Shown: positions 36,302 to 48,467 of the stretch, piece by piece
How the letters are laid out: every line of letters starts with the position of its first letter
Position numbering within the stretch: position 1 is the first letter of the stretch
NCBI GenBank assembly: GCA_034620365.1
Contig: JAQGEQ010000048.1
Coordinates: 1,116,001 to 1,180,000, forward strand
Length of the DNA: 64,000 bases
Reading direction: 5' to 3'
Origin: Pegea sp. RAD2-039
Taxonomy: Eukaryota > Chordata > Thaliacea > Salpida > Salpidae
Made by a program: the position numbers and the translations under genes
The notes under the pieces: generated by a model
Databases searched by the model: none
Told to the model about the DNA's origin: nothing
The model's input: only the letters and a program-made list of their open reading frames with translations

Positions 36302-39226
36302 TTACAAGAAATACTCCTTTTCTTCATTTTGATTTGTTTTTACGGGTTCGGCACTCAGCCTGCGATTTAAGATTACTAAAACCAAAAAAAGCTAACATAA
36401 GCCAAAAAGTTAAATAATTATCATTCAGCTAAAATAACATTTTTCGCTGATTGAACTTTTTGTAAAATTTTAAATAACTTTTAACATAAAAATTAACTTA
36501 CCTAGAAAAATCCAGCTAACAAAACCTGATCCAAGCAGTGTATACAGTTTTTCTTTCACACAAACTGAAGTACTCCACCCAAACTGAAGCGTCCAGCCAA
36601 CAAAGAAAGACACATTCCAGTAAATGAAACATAACTCTTTTTTCTTTGGATAGATCAATGAATAGAATACTGAAATTGCAGATGGACTTTAGCAAAGTTA
36701 GCAACAAATTTATCAACAAACTTACTTGTAATAAACAGCTGCTGAATTGCTAAATAAATTGCAATCAGAACAGAAATGATATAAATAACCCACAAAGACT
36801 GGTGAGACGGTTGCCACAGTAAGCAAAGTGAGTTGACAGACAAATTAAATAAAAGTAAAAGGGTCAAGATTGGTCGTCTTCCTTTTTTTTTAGTCAAGAT
36901 ACTTAACACCCAAATCGAAAAAGCAAAGATCAGTGAAAAAACAATAAAAAACTTTCCAATCTAATAAATAGTAAGAATAATTTCATCTTAGCTGTTTTAT
37001 TAATGTTGTATTAATTATTCACTTATTTTTCACGGCTTTAAAAATGCTAATTTCTAAAACGTACTTCCTAAAAAATTTTAACTTCAGCTATATAAAACTT
37101 GTATGTAAAATGTAAAGTTGAAACATACAAACCATTGAAACACCCAACATGCAGGAAATATATGCTCGTGAAAATTCTGAGAATAAAAAAGCTGTACTGA
37201 ACCCGTAAGAAACACCAGGAAATATCATTAACCATTGATTCTTATTGAAAAGAAAAAACGTCCAGGTGTCTTTAATTGATTGAAAGATTTTCTTTAGATT
37301 CTGAAAGTTTTAGGGATTTTTAAACGTTAAGAATTTATGGTTATTAGGTTGCAAGTTACTAAACATCGAATAAAATGGAGTGTTTAAGTCCTTAAGTACC
37401 GTCATTGAAGTTTCTTTTTCTAACTCTTGCTTTTGAAGTTGTGGTGATAAGTTTGCTGCAAATTATTATTAAATGAAATCAAAAGATGAAAAAATTCATT
37501 TAATTTTATAATTTAAATTTCAGTATTTTAATTGAAAGTTAAATTTTAGTTTGAAACTAAAATTTTCAGCTTATGGTTAATGATTACCTTTAAATTTAAC
37601 TAAAACCTTTAACTAATAACTAACAAAATGTTTGTTTTTTTTATATTTATTATATTTATTATTGATTCAAAATTGCCGAAAAGCAAACCACAAAACGTTT
37701 CTTTGTTTTTTATTCTAGCAAAAAACAGTTGCAGATTTTCAGCTGAAAAAATTTATATTTGGATATTTAAAGTTTGCTTGTAATTTAACAAACGAGTCAT
37801 TTTGTTGCAAAATGTTTCAATTGCATCGAACTGCCTAAATAAAGACTTAAGATTCGACTTTATACACTACGGTTGTCAAACAAACCAACTTTATTAAAAA
37901 TCAAGAACTTTATTTCACTTACTTTCATTTACATCGCCAAGTAACACTGTTGGAATATATTTATAGTGGAGTACTAATCCAACTATTTGAATAATTATCA
38001 GTGAAATGACCAAAGTATTTATAGATGATCTGGGAGGAACATACATGGATATATTTTCACGTGTGATATTTGGATTTTGGCAATCATTTGGACCACAAAA
38101 TGATAAATCATAAACTTCATTACTGATGTTGGCTACTGGTTTGTTCACTTGAAACACAATATAGACGACAGTGTTTCCAAGAGTCTACGTTTAAAATTCA
38201 TATGTTTAGAATATTTAGTGTTTATAAATTCATTATTATAGTTAAATTTGACATCAAAACGATCAAATTGTAGTCACTGCAAATAACTAAAACACTAATT
38301 GAATCAAACATTTTTAATTTCTATTTGTACTTGAAACATCAATTTAGCAAATTATTTAAATGAATTCACCGTATTTAGTTGAAAAAATAGAAATATGATT
38401 CCGCTCATTACGGCTAAACAACTGTCCTCGCTTTTATCTGGAGAAAATTGTTTGTATTTTTTTGCATAATACACGTTTATTAGACCGAGCGGAATCCAGA
38501 AAATGGAATCAGCTATACCACCCAGTAATGAGCAAATTTGTAGAATAATTGTATCTGAATGTATTTAAGCAAAATTAAAGATCAAATGAGTACAATAACT
38601 ATTTGTAATAACTATGTAATGAAAATGACTATGTAAGAGAGCTATATTCAACTATAAAAGGCGACTAGCAGCAACAGCATACTCTACAAAATACATCACA
38701 GTCAGCTACAGAATGGACTAGGAATGTATAGTAGTAGGTAGTTAAATTCAATAGCTATTAAACTTACTGCTGGCCAAGGAACCTAAGGTGTAACACAAAA
38801 AAAATAGTTCAGCCAATAACATGCTTCTTTTAATTCCTAGGAACCTAACCAAGCTGGTGACAACAAAAAAGCACATCACCAAAGCATTTGCATATGCCAC
38901 TGATGTCAGAAGAGATCCTAGAAGATAAACATTAGATTAAAAAATTTATTTAAATCTAGCATATATTCTATACAAGTTAATTCTTACAGTGTTTAAACAC
39001 TTTGATTATTTATTTCCAATAAATTATTATTACAAAAAACAATTTTTCAATTGATCTTCTAACCTTTACCATCTTCAACATTAATACTTGTTTGCAAAAT
39101 TATTGTAGCTGAATAACCACTATACAGTAAACAAAGTCCTATTCCAAAGACAACAACTTCCGAAATTATTTTTCTTCTATTTTTCTTGTTAAAAGATTCA
39201 TTTGCTTCTGAACTTTCAAACTCCAT
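36302..39226 (-). CDS. UNC93-like major-facilitator-type membrane protein (about 9 exons, about 490-500 aa)
   Basis: A multi-pass membrane protein of the UNC93 branch of the major facilitator superfamily. Exons on the minus strand lie near 39226-39064, 38917-38768, 38554-38370, 38184-37923, 37455-37360, 37291-37133, 36960-36726, 36669 to about 36500, and about 36380-36302. The first helix segment, EVVVFGIGLCLLYSGYSA, matches the family start, followed by GSLLTSVAYANALVMCFF, an RFLGIKRSMLLAEL loop, ADSIFWIPLGLINVYYA, a large loop with putative N-glycosylation sites (NPNITRENIS), and QWLMIFPGVSYGFSTAFLF in the second half. Family members include UNC93A, of unclear function, UNC93B1, which moves Toll-like receptors, and worm UNC-93, a potassium-channel regulator; similarity to UNC93A is best. 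Substrate and role are unknown. The second half is more diverged than the first. The exon 6 acceptor is the one that keeps the frame. Confidence 0.75.
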
Positions 39227-40194
39227 CTTCTTGATTTTGATATGATAGATATTTTTTTAATCATCAGACTATGGTGTAAACATAAACCTTTAAAAACTGT
39301 TAGTTCAATACTTTCACTTTCAACAATACCGAACTGTTTTTTGTCGATTAATAAACCAAAATAGAATATTAATATTCCTTGTTAAAAGTTTCGTTTTAGT
39401 TTGTTATTAAGACATTTTACAGTAAAACAAATATTAATTCGTTTATCTTTAAAAGTGCATCTAATTTTACTGATAGTTAACATTGAAATAAGATATATCC
39501 TTTATAAAAAGATTATCTTTATCTGTTTGTTTTTCTTCTTAGCAAACATATGCAAATATATAAATAAGCAAAGCTTAAATTTTTATTTAATGTTCAGAAA
39601 AATTTTAACGAATGTACGCTGATTGTATTGCAATGCATGTCAATATAATAAACACCCTATTTGATTCAAAAACATGAAGAAAGTTGACATAGTTTTCATA
39701 AGTTTTAGCTTATATTAAAAATCAATTTTTAGATTTAGCCAAAAAATTGAAAATAATCATAAGTTTAAGCTTCAGTTTTTACGTACAAATATAACAAATA
39801 CAATCAAAACTGCTTAATTATTTGTTTCACCTTTCAATAGCAAACATTTTCTGGTGAAATGAAATCAAAATTATTTTTACAGAGAATTAAATAATTTTCA
39901 AAAGCTTACTTTAACAATTCTAAACAACTTACTTCTAATATTGATTTATTTTCATCGTAAAAATTTAAAAAGGATTAATAATTAAACTTTATTATCTGAA
40001 TAAACATGACCTTCTTAGAGGTCATTTTGGTTGACCAAATGTAAAGCAATATGACATGTCGCATGAAGTAGATTTCTTCCACTTTTCAATTAGTGTGAAT
40101 TATTTTAAACCAAATAAATGCATATTAGAAATACAAAAAAAACAGTATGATCATAAAAATAAATATACAATATAGCATAATCAATATAGATAAG
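39227..40194. other. Intergenic upstream of the UNC93-like gene, no gene seen
   Basis: AT-rich DNA with no recognised gene or repeat. It should contain the UNC93-like promoter. A plus-strand ORF at 39401-39622 is low in complexity and lacks coding character. Confidence 0.4.
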
Positions 40195-40740
40195 AACACT
40201 GTAGAAGCATTAGTAAAACATAAACAAATCAAAGAATTGTTATAACAAAATAAGAGTAGAAACTGGCTCTCATAATCCACTTGTGAAGTAAATTACTTCA
40301 GTTAATTATTTCATTAATTCAAGGAATTAATTCCTTCATATTCTTCTAACACAGTTTTTAAGAATTTTATAGATTTTGATAAAATGATAGACTCAGGAAG
40401 AAGATTTCAAACCGTGGTTACTCTACTGAAAAAGCTGTTAACCCTCTGGTTGTTATTAAAGTTGTTGATTGGATTAATTTTAGATGGTGAACCTCTGAGG
40501 GTATATGAAAGATTGTGGTCTTTATAGAAATCATAGCACTTAGATGATAGAAATTAATGATTGTAAATAGTAGTATAACGTTGGGGGAAAGGCATCGATA
40601 GTGCAAGGATTTTATATTTATCTTATAGAGACTGTCTTTGTGTATAGAAAATTCTATGCCACATCTAAGGAAAGCTTTCCTAGTAAATAATCGTTGAATA
40701 GATGAATTATTAAAATGTATTTTTCTAGGTTACTTCTCCG
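40195..40740 (-). mobile_element. Decayed LINE, second copy (3' end)
   Basis: Homologous to the 3' part of the LINE at 11865-13000 and in the same orientation. Shared blocks include GAACACTGTAGAAGCATTAG at the presumed 3' end, CTCTGAGGGTATATGAAAGATT-like sequence, AATCCTTGCA on the minus strand, GACTGTCT and GATGTGGCAT. It has drifted further than the first copy and has no open frame of use. Only about the last 550 bases of the element are present, which is typical 5' truncation. Confidence 0.65.
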
Positions 40741-41290
40741 TACAAAAGAGTTTGACTAATTTGGGACGAGTATATGTGGTTAAAACTTTTTACAGAGTCT
40801 TTTCATTATTCATTTTATCATGTTTTAAAAAATAATCTGCGTGGTAATTCCATTTTAATAGATATTAGCGCTTAATAAAATCAAAAGGAATTGTTTCAAT
40901 TAATTAATTATCAACAGTTGAGTTTAAGAATAGACACAAGCTTAAATTTTTCTACTTCAATAATTTTTTTAATTATTTTACTAGAAAATTGGAACAATGG
41001 AAGAGTTATAAACACACAGTGAGTTATTTTAAACTTACATTTAAATTTTTTGGATACCTGCATAATACTGGTTGAGTAAATTATATGTACTTTTACTCTA
41101 TAATTATTTAATTAATTTAGCGATTTTTTTAAATAATTAAGAAAATCGATAAAAATCACTTTATAAGCCTCAGCTTGAATATTCTAGCGTGAACCATATT
41201 TAAACATAACCCATATTTGTCCCTAATAACGTATTGATTTAGATTAACAATATTGACATAAACATTTACCCGGAAATATGGACTAAACAT
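40741..41290. other. Intergenic, AT-rich, nothing recognised
   Basis: Strongly AT-rich sequence between the LINE copy and the dispersed repeat at 41291. I see no gene, RNA or repeat in it. Confidence 0.4.
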
Positions 41291-41480
41291 TTAGTCTAAG
41301 CCTATACTCGATCAAAAGTAAGCTTTAACTAACTGATGGAAGTCACCAAACACAAAAAATAATTTTTAAACTTTTAATCAAACTTTGGATTGCTTTATAC
41401 TCAAGCTAGAATTGTTATTCCCATGACGAAAGAGATATTTAAGCTCTGTAAAGGTTGGTTTATTTTAAGCAAGCTGCCGG
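41291..41480. repeat. Unclassified dispersed repeat, copy A
   Basis: About 190 bases that recur at 49681-49850 in the same orientation. The first block, TAGTCTAAGCCTATACTCGA followed by TCAAAA, is identical, and so is TAAGCTTTAACTAACTGATG. Later blocks (TCAAGCTA, CCATGA, AGATATTTAA, TAAAGGTTG) match with small gaps. I see no tRNA-like boxes, no reverse-transcriptase similarity and no clear terminal inverted repeats, so the class is open. Confidence 0.7.
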
Positions 41481-42146
41481 AAGTTAGTGTGATAGGTTCC
41501 GGTATAATTTTTTTGAAGTTATTTTATTGTGTAACAATCAAATTAAACAATATTGACTTTCAGAGCTTATATTCTTCTAAATCATGTTTAATTAGTTGTT
41601 CAACTAAAGCTGAAAAATAAAGTTTTAAATTATCTTTGCTAAATTACTCTACTTATTTTCTAGTCTTTCTTTGTTTATCTATTGTTTAAATTTTTCATCA
41701 ATATTAGTTTCTGTTTATTTATATTTTTTGAGGAAGTAGATAAGTGGTTGTTGATATAAATCAAAAGTTGACATCTAAAAATCCCTTTCTCTTTGTTGAT
41801 GAAACTTCTTCTTTTTATAATTTAACTTGAAAACTATTCAACAAAAATCAGTTCTTTTTGTCTAAATTAGTTTAATACGTCTAGAATTTCAAAAAACATT
41901 GGTTGAGAAGTTGAACATTTTTATTGTACAAAACTTATATAATAAATTATTTATTTCTGTTAGAGTATTATTTTACTAATTAGTTATAATTTTATGAATT
42001 TATCTTTATTATTATTAATATTATATGTAATTTAGTAAATTTGTTATCATTATGTAATATGATTATCATTTATTTGTATAATTATTCAATGTTTCTAGAG
42101 ATAACTTTATACAAATATCTTTCAGCTTTTCATTTAGTTTACAAAT
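41481..42146. other. Intergenic upstream of the epoxide hydrolase gene
   Basis: AT-rich sequence that should hold the promoter of the epoxide hydrolase gene. No specific element could be supported. Confidence 0.4.
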
Positions 42147-44680
42147 ATGGTGATAATTTTAGGGGTAATCTTTCTCGTTTTTTCAATAATTTATTTATTG
42201 AGAAATAAAAAAGATGACTGTAATAAAGAGATAACTTCTTTGTTAAAATCAAAAAATTGGACAACTAACGAATGTTGTGATGAAGAGGATACATCTATTC
42301 AAAAGTTTGTTATCAATATAAAAGATGAAGAAATTGAATTTTTGAACAGAAGACTCAATATGACAAAGTTTGATTATTTTTAATTTGAAATTAAATTAGA
42401 TTAAATTTAAAAAATTTTTATCTTTTAAATTGTTTTTTTTTGAAAGTCAATGCTGTTTTCTGTTTATAAAAATAGTGAATTGTGTTTTCAGTGTTTAATG
42501 AATAAAAATGATATTTTAATTGTGCTGTCAATCAATTTAATTAAAAATTAACTTAAGCAACATAATTTAAAACAATTTTCACCATCAATTTTTTTAGATG
42601 GCCTCTTAAATCTTTACCCACTTCTAAGTTTACATTCGGTGTAAGAGATAGTTTTATGAAAGATATTGTTGATCATTGGAAGAACAACTATAATTGGAAG
42701 GAACGTGAAAAGCAAATGAACTCATTTGATCATTTTAAAACTAAGCTAGAAGGCTTGAATATTCATTTCATACATTCAAAATCATCTGATTCAAAAGTGA
42801 AATATTTATTTTTTTTTAATGTTAACTTTGTATATCAACTGTAATGATTTTTATAATATCACTTTTTATTATCTAAATTAATATAGCAGTTAAGGTTGAA
42901 AATACTTTCAATTATAAATAAATAACTTACTTAGGCCACCCCAATTATTTTGATACATGGTTGGCCTGGTTCCGTAGTTGAGTTTTACAAAATAATCCCA
43001 ATGCTAACACAAACCTCTGATCAAAAAGGATCATTTACTGTTGTGTGTCCTTCAATTCCTGGCTATGGTTTCTCAGATGCTCCACAAAAAGAAGGTTTTG
43101 TTTTTGTGTTGATAATTTTTTTTATAGAAAATAGAAAGTAACATCTTACCAAAAACTATAATTATTGATGAAAAAAGTAACAATAAATTAAAATATTAAT
43201 AAAATAAATATTATTTTGTCATTATAAACATACATATTTATATTTATCTATTCAGTTTCATCTACACACAAATGTTTATTTCTAATTCAAAATGACGTTT
43301 ACTTCAAATTGATTTTGTATAGGTTTTAATGCTTATGAATGTGCCCGGGTCTTTCACAAGTTGATGATTAGACTGAATTATGAGAAGTATATTGTTCAAG
43401 GTGGTGACTGGGGTAGTGTTATTGCTACTGCAATGTCCCTTCTTTATCCTAGGTTAGTTTACTAAAGTGACTTTGAATTAGATTACTTAATGTCAATTTT
43501 TTTACAAATTAAAATCTATTTGTTTTATTAAATGCTAATTGGCTAATTGCTGAGAAAATAAGTTATGTAACATTTAGATTTAGTTTTTACATTTTTTCTA
43601 TATAACTTTGTTTTTCATTAAAATATATAAATATCAAAGTATTAAGAAATCACTTATAAATTTAGTTCTGAAACTTATTTCTTTTTTCAATATTTTAAGC
43701 ACTAAGAAATTAATCAAACTTTATTATTTTTTTATCTATCTAATAGGAATGTGATAGGATGTCATTTAAATTTGATGTTATCAGCTTCAAATAGTGGCAC
43801 TAATATGTTGAAAAACTTTTTTGCTTCCTTTATGCCGACCGTTTTTTATCCAAAAATTGAAGCAAATAAAATCTTTCCATTGAAAAAAATGTTTGTCGAC
43901 CTTCTTACTGAAACGGGTTACTTACACTTGCAAGCCACTAAACCGGATACAGTTGGTATCTTTTATCATTTTCAATTTATCTTTAAATACATCTAGCTAT
44001 TGCTTTTATTCAATTATTTAATATTTTAGTTTTGATTAACCTTTAAATATTTCAACTTAACGCATACATTTGGTTATAAACCTTTTCCAAACTTGTCTAG
44101 GATTTGCGCTAACTGATTCACCAGTTGGATTAGCAGCTTATATCTTAGAAAAATTTTCTACATGGACTGATATGAATGGCAGGTTTGTTGATGAGGCCAC
44201 ACCTAGCATGACCGTTCTTGAGATTAAGTAGTGACATGACAGTCTTGCCTTCTACTCAGGAATTTTGATGATGGATTGATGTATGAGTATTTCACTAAAG
44301 ATGAGTTACTCGATAATGTGATGATATATTGGTTGAATGGCAACATAACTTCTTCTATGCGTTTCTACAAGGAATCTTTCGGTCAAATAAACACAATTAA
44401 AAAACTTGACAAGTAAATTTCTTTTCGTTTTAATTAAATCAATTTTCTTTTATATTGAACGTTATTATTTAGAGTGCAGGTAACAGTACCAGCTGGATAT
44501 GCTTGGTTTCCTAATGAGATAGGTTACACATCAAAGGCAATGGTGCTTGAGAAGTTTCCTAATTTAGTTCATTTTACATATATGAAGGATGGAGGGCATT
44601 TTGCTGCCTTTCAACTTCCGCTTCAGCTCGCTGCTGAGCTTCATAAATTTTTGAAAAAAATAAAAGATACAACAAATTAG
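42147..44680 (+). CDS. Microsomal (juvenile-hormone-type) epoxide hydrolase (8 exons, 453 aa)
   Basis: An alpha/beta-hydrolase that opens epoxides of lipids or xenobiotics to diols through a covalent enzyme ester, anchored in the ER membrane. Exons: 42147-42367, 42598-42796, 42935-43094, 43323-43452, 43747-43955, 44101-44182, 44260-44412, 44473-44680; the sum is 454 codons in frame. Residues 1-20 form the single membrane anchor. WKNNYNWKEREKQMN and EGLNIHFIH mark the EHN domain. The oxyanion-hole motif HGWPG starts at His148. The nucleophile is Asp222 in QGGDWGS, the acid is probably Glu400 in WFPNEI, and the base is His427 in GGHFAAF, almost the same spacing as human EPHX1. SPVGLAAYILEKFSTW is a family signature. 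Nothing essential is missing, so an active enzyme is expected. The substrate is not shown; in insects the family degrades juvenile hormone, in other animals fatty-acid and foreign epoxides. Confidence 0.95.
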
Positions 44681-44698
44681 GAAACTAATGTGTTTATC

Positions 44699-44704
44699 AA
44701 TAAA
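44699..44704 (+). other. Candidate poly(A) signal of the epoxide hydrolase gene
   Basis: AATAAA 19 bases after the stop codon, giving a very short 3' UTR. The position is consistent with the compact genes in this window. Confidence 0.45.
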
Positions 44705-47099
44705 GCTTTTATCAAGAATTTGTAATCATTTAAACCTAAACATGGTTTTAAATCAAATATATTTGTGTATCTTTGTATAATACATCACGGAGGACTTTGC
44801 ATTTCTAATTGTTTTAATTTATCTTGAATACAGCAATGAGCAATTATCACTAAATTCAATATTTAGTTCATTTATGGTTTACATCGTAGCAAAAATCATT
44901 TCTGAAGTTTTTGCAATCATCTTGTAATAAGATTAAAGTTGATTTATTTATAAACTGATATCTGTTTGTAAACTTATCAATAATTTTTCGCTTTAAACTG
45001 TTCTGGGAAATTATACGGCATGTTATGACATCCTTAAAAATTATAAACTTTTCTTGTTAATTTTTGCTTTCGTCATATGTTGTTTAAAAACGTAACTTTT
45101 TTCAAAGAATAAACCTTAAAAAAACTCAGTGAACTTTATATGTATTTGAAATTATTTCAGCAATTAATTTTTTCTCAAAATTGTCTGATTTTATGATTAC
45201 TTTATTTTTAGCTTTGTTTTAAACAAATTTAACATGCTACAATTTTTAACTGAAAATATATAACCATTTTTTAAAAAGTAACAAACCTTAACAGCTTATT
45301 GGACCTTTAAATAAAAGTTATGTTAACTAAGAGTTCAAGTAAATAGTTTTAATATGAGAATGAAAAACCCTCGGCTAGGGTAATCAATTTCATCTAACAA
45401 TAATTACTAAAGTCCCAATTCTCCAGAAAGTGTACGTTTACTTAGAACCATCGTCTTATGATTACTTGATATGGTATTTGCGCTTTCTTCGCATTTGGTT
45501 CACAAAAGATGTTGACGCTGTTTTTTCTTCATGCAAACTTGAAAACATGAGTTAAAAGGAAAGATTTAAAAGAAGAAACTTTAATGACGGTAGTTTTGTG
45601 CTTCAATGAAAACCATTTTAATGTATATATAGTAAATAATAAAATAAACAGTTTTTCTGAATTTATTATACCCCCCCCCCTACAATTTTCAAAGTCTAAA
45701 GAAAATCTTAGTGTCAATCAAAGAAACTTGGGATTTTTTTTATTCCAAAAATAACAACAAAACTTATTTTTATAAAGCTGTTGAAATATGTGAATGCTTT
45801 TTGTTTTCTAAACATTTCGAAATTAGAATAAAAAACAGTTATAAAATAGGTGGAAAATAAATCAAATTTTGTTTTATTTAGTTGGTAGATTTTTTTACTT
45901 GAGAATCTTCTGAAATTACACTCAGCGTGATTCAAGTCAACGAACTTTAAAAAATTGATGTTTATGCATAAAGGAATTTTGAGTCATCTCTTTGTATTAT
46001 AATATTTGAAATGTATAACAGTTAGGATTTTGCTGTTTGTTGGTAAATAGCGCGTATCTTTAATATATTTATCGTTGTGTTAGTTACCTTTAATTAGATT
46101 TAGTTTTTTTAAGTAACTTTGAGTTAAAGCTTATTTAATTTCAAAAACAATCTTACCTCAACTTGATCAACAAAATATACTTTAATTTGTGGTTATTAAT
46201 AGTCAATTTAAAACTTTATTATAAGCTATCAAGTTTTCTACTGGATTTTTGAAAAAAAAATTGAAAAAACTCAATATTTTTATTAATTAATTATTAAAAA
46301 TTGAATTTTTGAGACAATTTTCTATAGAAAACTTTAAAAGTTTTTTCTAAAACTTTTTATTTAACAAAGACTTAAATAGGCATAAAATAAAACCAGTACA
46401 ATAACATTACCCTTTACAAGTAGCACATTACATCGCAACTACTCTAATAGATGTTTTGACGTTTTATTACAAAAGATTCGCTCATAAATTTATAAACAAA
46501 GCTTAAAATTAGTAAAATAATCAATAAAATTGATAATAGAAATAAGATGGTTTTAGTAATAACAGTGAATCTAGTTGATTAACTAGATTTTCTCAACTGA
46601 ACCCAGTAGGATTGTTGATATATACAACAGATATATAGATCATCTGTAAATATTTTGATCATTTCATTGATGATTGTTGAACTAGTTGGATTTTACTCCA
46701 CTTTAGTTATCTTCGGAAAATAGGAGTTGTAGAAGTAAGTTGAAACAAACTTTCTGCAGTTGTTATTTTTCAAGCAATATATTCAGTAAATATTTTTAGA
46801 TTCAGCTAGTGAACTTTAAATTGTTGTTGCAATTAGGCAAAATAAACGTCTTGCAAATAATGAGCTAGCATAAAAGTTAAACAAATGCTTTTGTTTATAT
46901 TGTATTTTAAGAGCATTTGGTTTACAAAACAAATAAAAAGATTATTAAATATCAAAAACATTTCAATAATTTAAGCAAAATAATTTTTAGCAAACTCAAC
47001 AACATGATTTCATAGTCAGGGTTTAGAAAAAAAGCTGTAATAAAGATGATTGTGCTTCAATTAAAATACAAATTCATTGATTTGAGACTGCTAAACTTT
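44705..47099. other. Intergenic, AT-rich, with a C10 tract
   Basis: About 2.4 kb with no recognised gene. A run of ten C residues at 45671-45680 interrupts the AT-rich sequence and is the longest such run I noticed. Sequence near 45360-45540 is a little less AT-rich but has no long frame or exon signature. Confidence 0.4.
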
Positions 47100-47510
47100 T
47101 ATTTATTTTACAAATTAATCTATGGCTTCAATTCATATAACTCAAGCTCGCCACCGACAAATCCTTCCACCTGTCAATAAATAAACCTTCAAGCTCTACC
47201 CAACATCATCAAATTAAATTTCAACTTCTCCGTATGAAGCCTTCATCATGAAAAAAAAATATTATCAAGCTTGAGTCCATATAAAGATCATTCATTAGGA
47301 AATCCTTCCTCAGATGTGACATACCCCTTTCCTCATACTAAGACTGTCTCAATAAGCTTAATATTAAATCCATGCAATTTTGACTCCTTTTGTATGACCT
47401 TCTACTACTAACTAAAATCATTAATGGTTTTTTCCATCTCCACTTTATAGATTACTTTAAAGATTTTAATCTTCCATACGTCGTCAGACTTTTCATTCAA
47501 AATTAAGCCT
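47100..47510 (+). mobile_element. Decayed LINE, third copy, opposite orientation
   Basis: Plus-strand sequence that matches the minus strand of the LINE at 11865-13000. Shared blocks include AATCTATGGCTTCAA, CAAGCTCGCCACCGACAAAT, CTTCCACCTGTCAATAAATA, ATTCATTAGGAAATCCTTCC and GACTGTCTCAATAAGCTTAA. Relative to the first copy it lacks about 170 bases between CAACAT and CAAATTAAAT, and it stops short of the shared 3' tail. It has no intact frame. Confidence 0.75.
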
Positions 47511-48467
47511 TACATAAATGTAAAACTTTACATAACAAAATTACGATACGAAAAGAAAGATTAGAAACTTATTGTACAATGATAAATATTTTCATCGTCA
47601 TATAAGACAAATAAGCTAAACCATCAATAAAACGTTAACTATCTTTCTTTTCTTTTGCATTTTACAGTGTTTCATTTTATAACACCTCTTAAGCAAAACC
47701 AGCATGTCAGTTTTTGCCCGAAGATTTAAGCTGTTATTAATAATTATCTTTCCCAAAAACAAATTTCCCATCAATAGTGATAAGAAGTGAGTAATGAAAA
47801 TTTCATCTGACTAACAAAACAATTGAAACAACACTAAAAGTAAACCTGCCTGACATTAAAGAAGACTTTTATAGTAAGTACACTTTTAAAAGTTACACTG
47901 CAAGAACAAATGATTTGACATAAACCCTGTTTGAAAATGTATGTAAGCGAGAGGTGTTCTCTTCAGGCACCCTCTTTCGCATTCATTGTAATAAATAAAT
48001 AGACTTAGTGAAAATTTATTATTGACAGTCGGCTGAAAAGTGGTGGTGATACGTATAAATTGTATAGTGCCTTAGAGTCAAAATGAATCAGTTTATAGTA
48101 GAATTATATATGTCGTTATGTAATTAAAAAGTATATGTAAAACATAACAAGATCACTTTATAGTCTGCAAAATCTCTTATGAATTTATATATGTTTCTGA
48201 AAACAAAAGCTTACAAAGACCATGTCAATATAATGTTGAATCGAAAGCAAAATATTTTTCGTTTTTACTTCGTTCAAATATAACCTAAGTTGTAAGAATA
48301 AAATACTTTTAGCTTGCAATTAAAAAAGCAGCATCGTTTGCGTGTAGCATCTTAATAATTGTTTGTAATAATGACCATTGTACAAATAATTCAAGTTTTA
48401 AATCAAACCGCTAGCTTACAGTTTTACTGATGAAAAAGTATCTAAAAAGTTAGATCAAAATACTAGT
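47511..48467. other. Intergenic upstream of the PA28 gene
   Basis: AT-rich DNA with no recognised gene. It should contain the PA28 promoter. No element could be supported. Confidence 0.4.
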
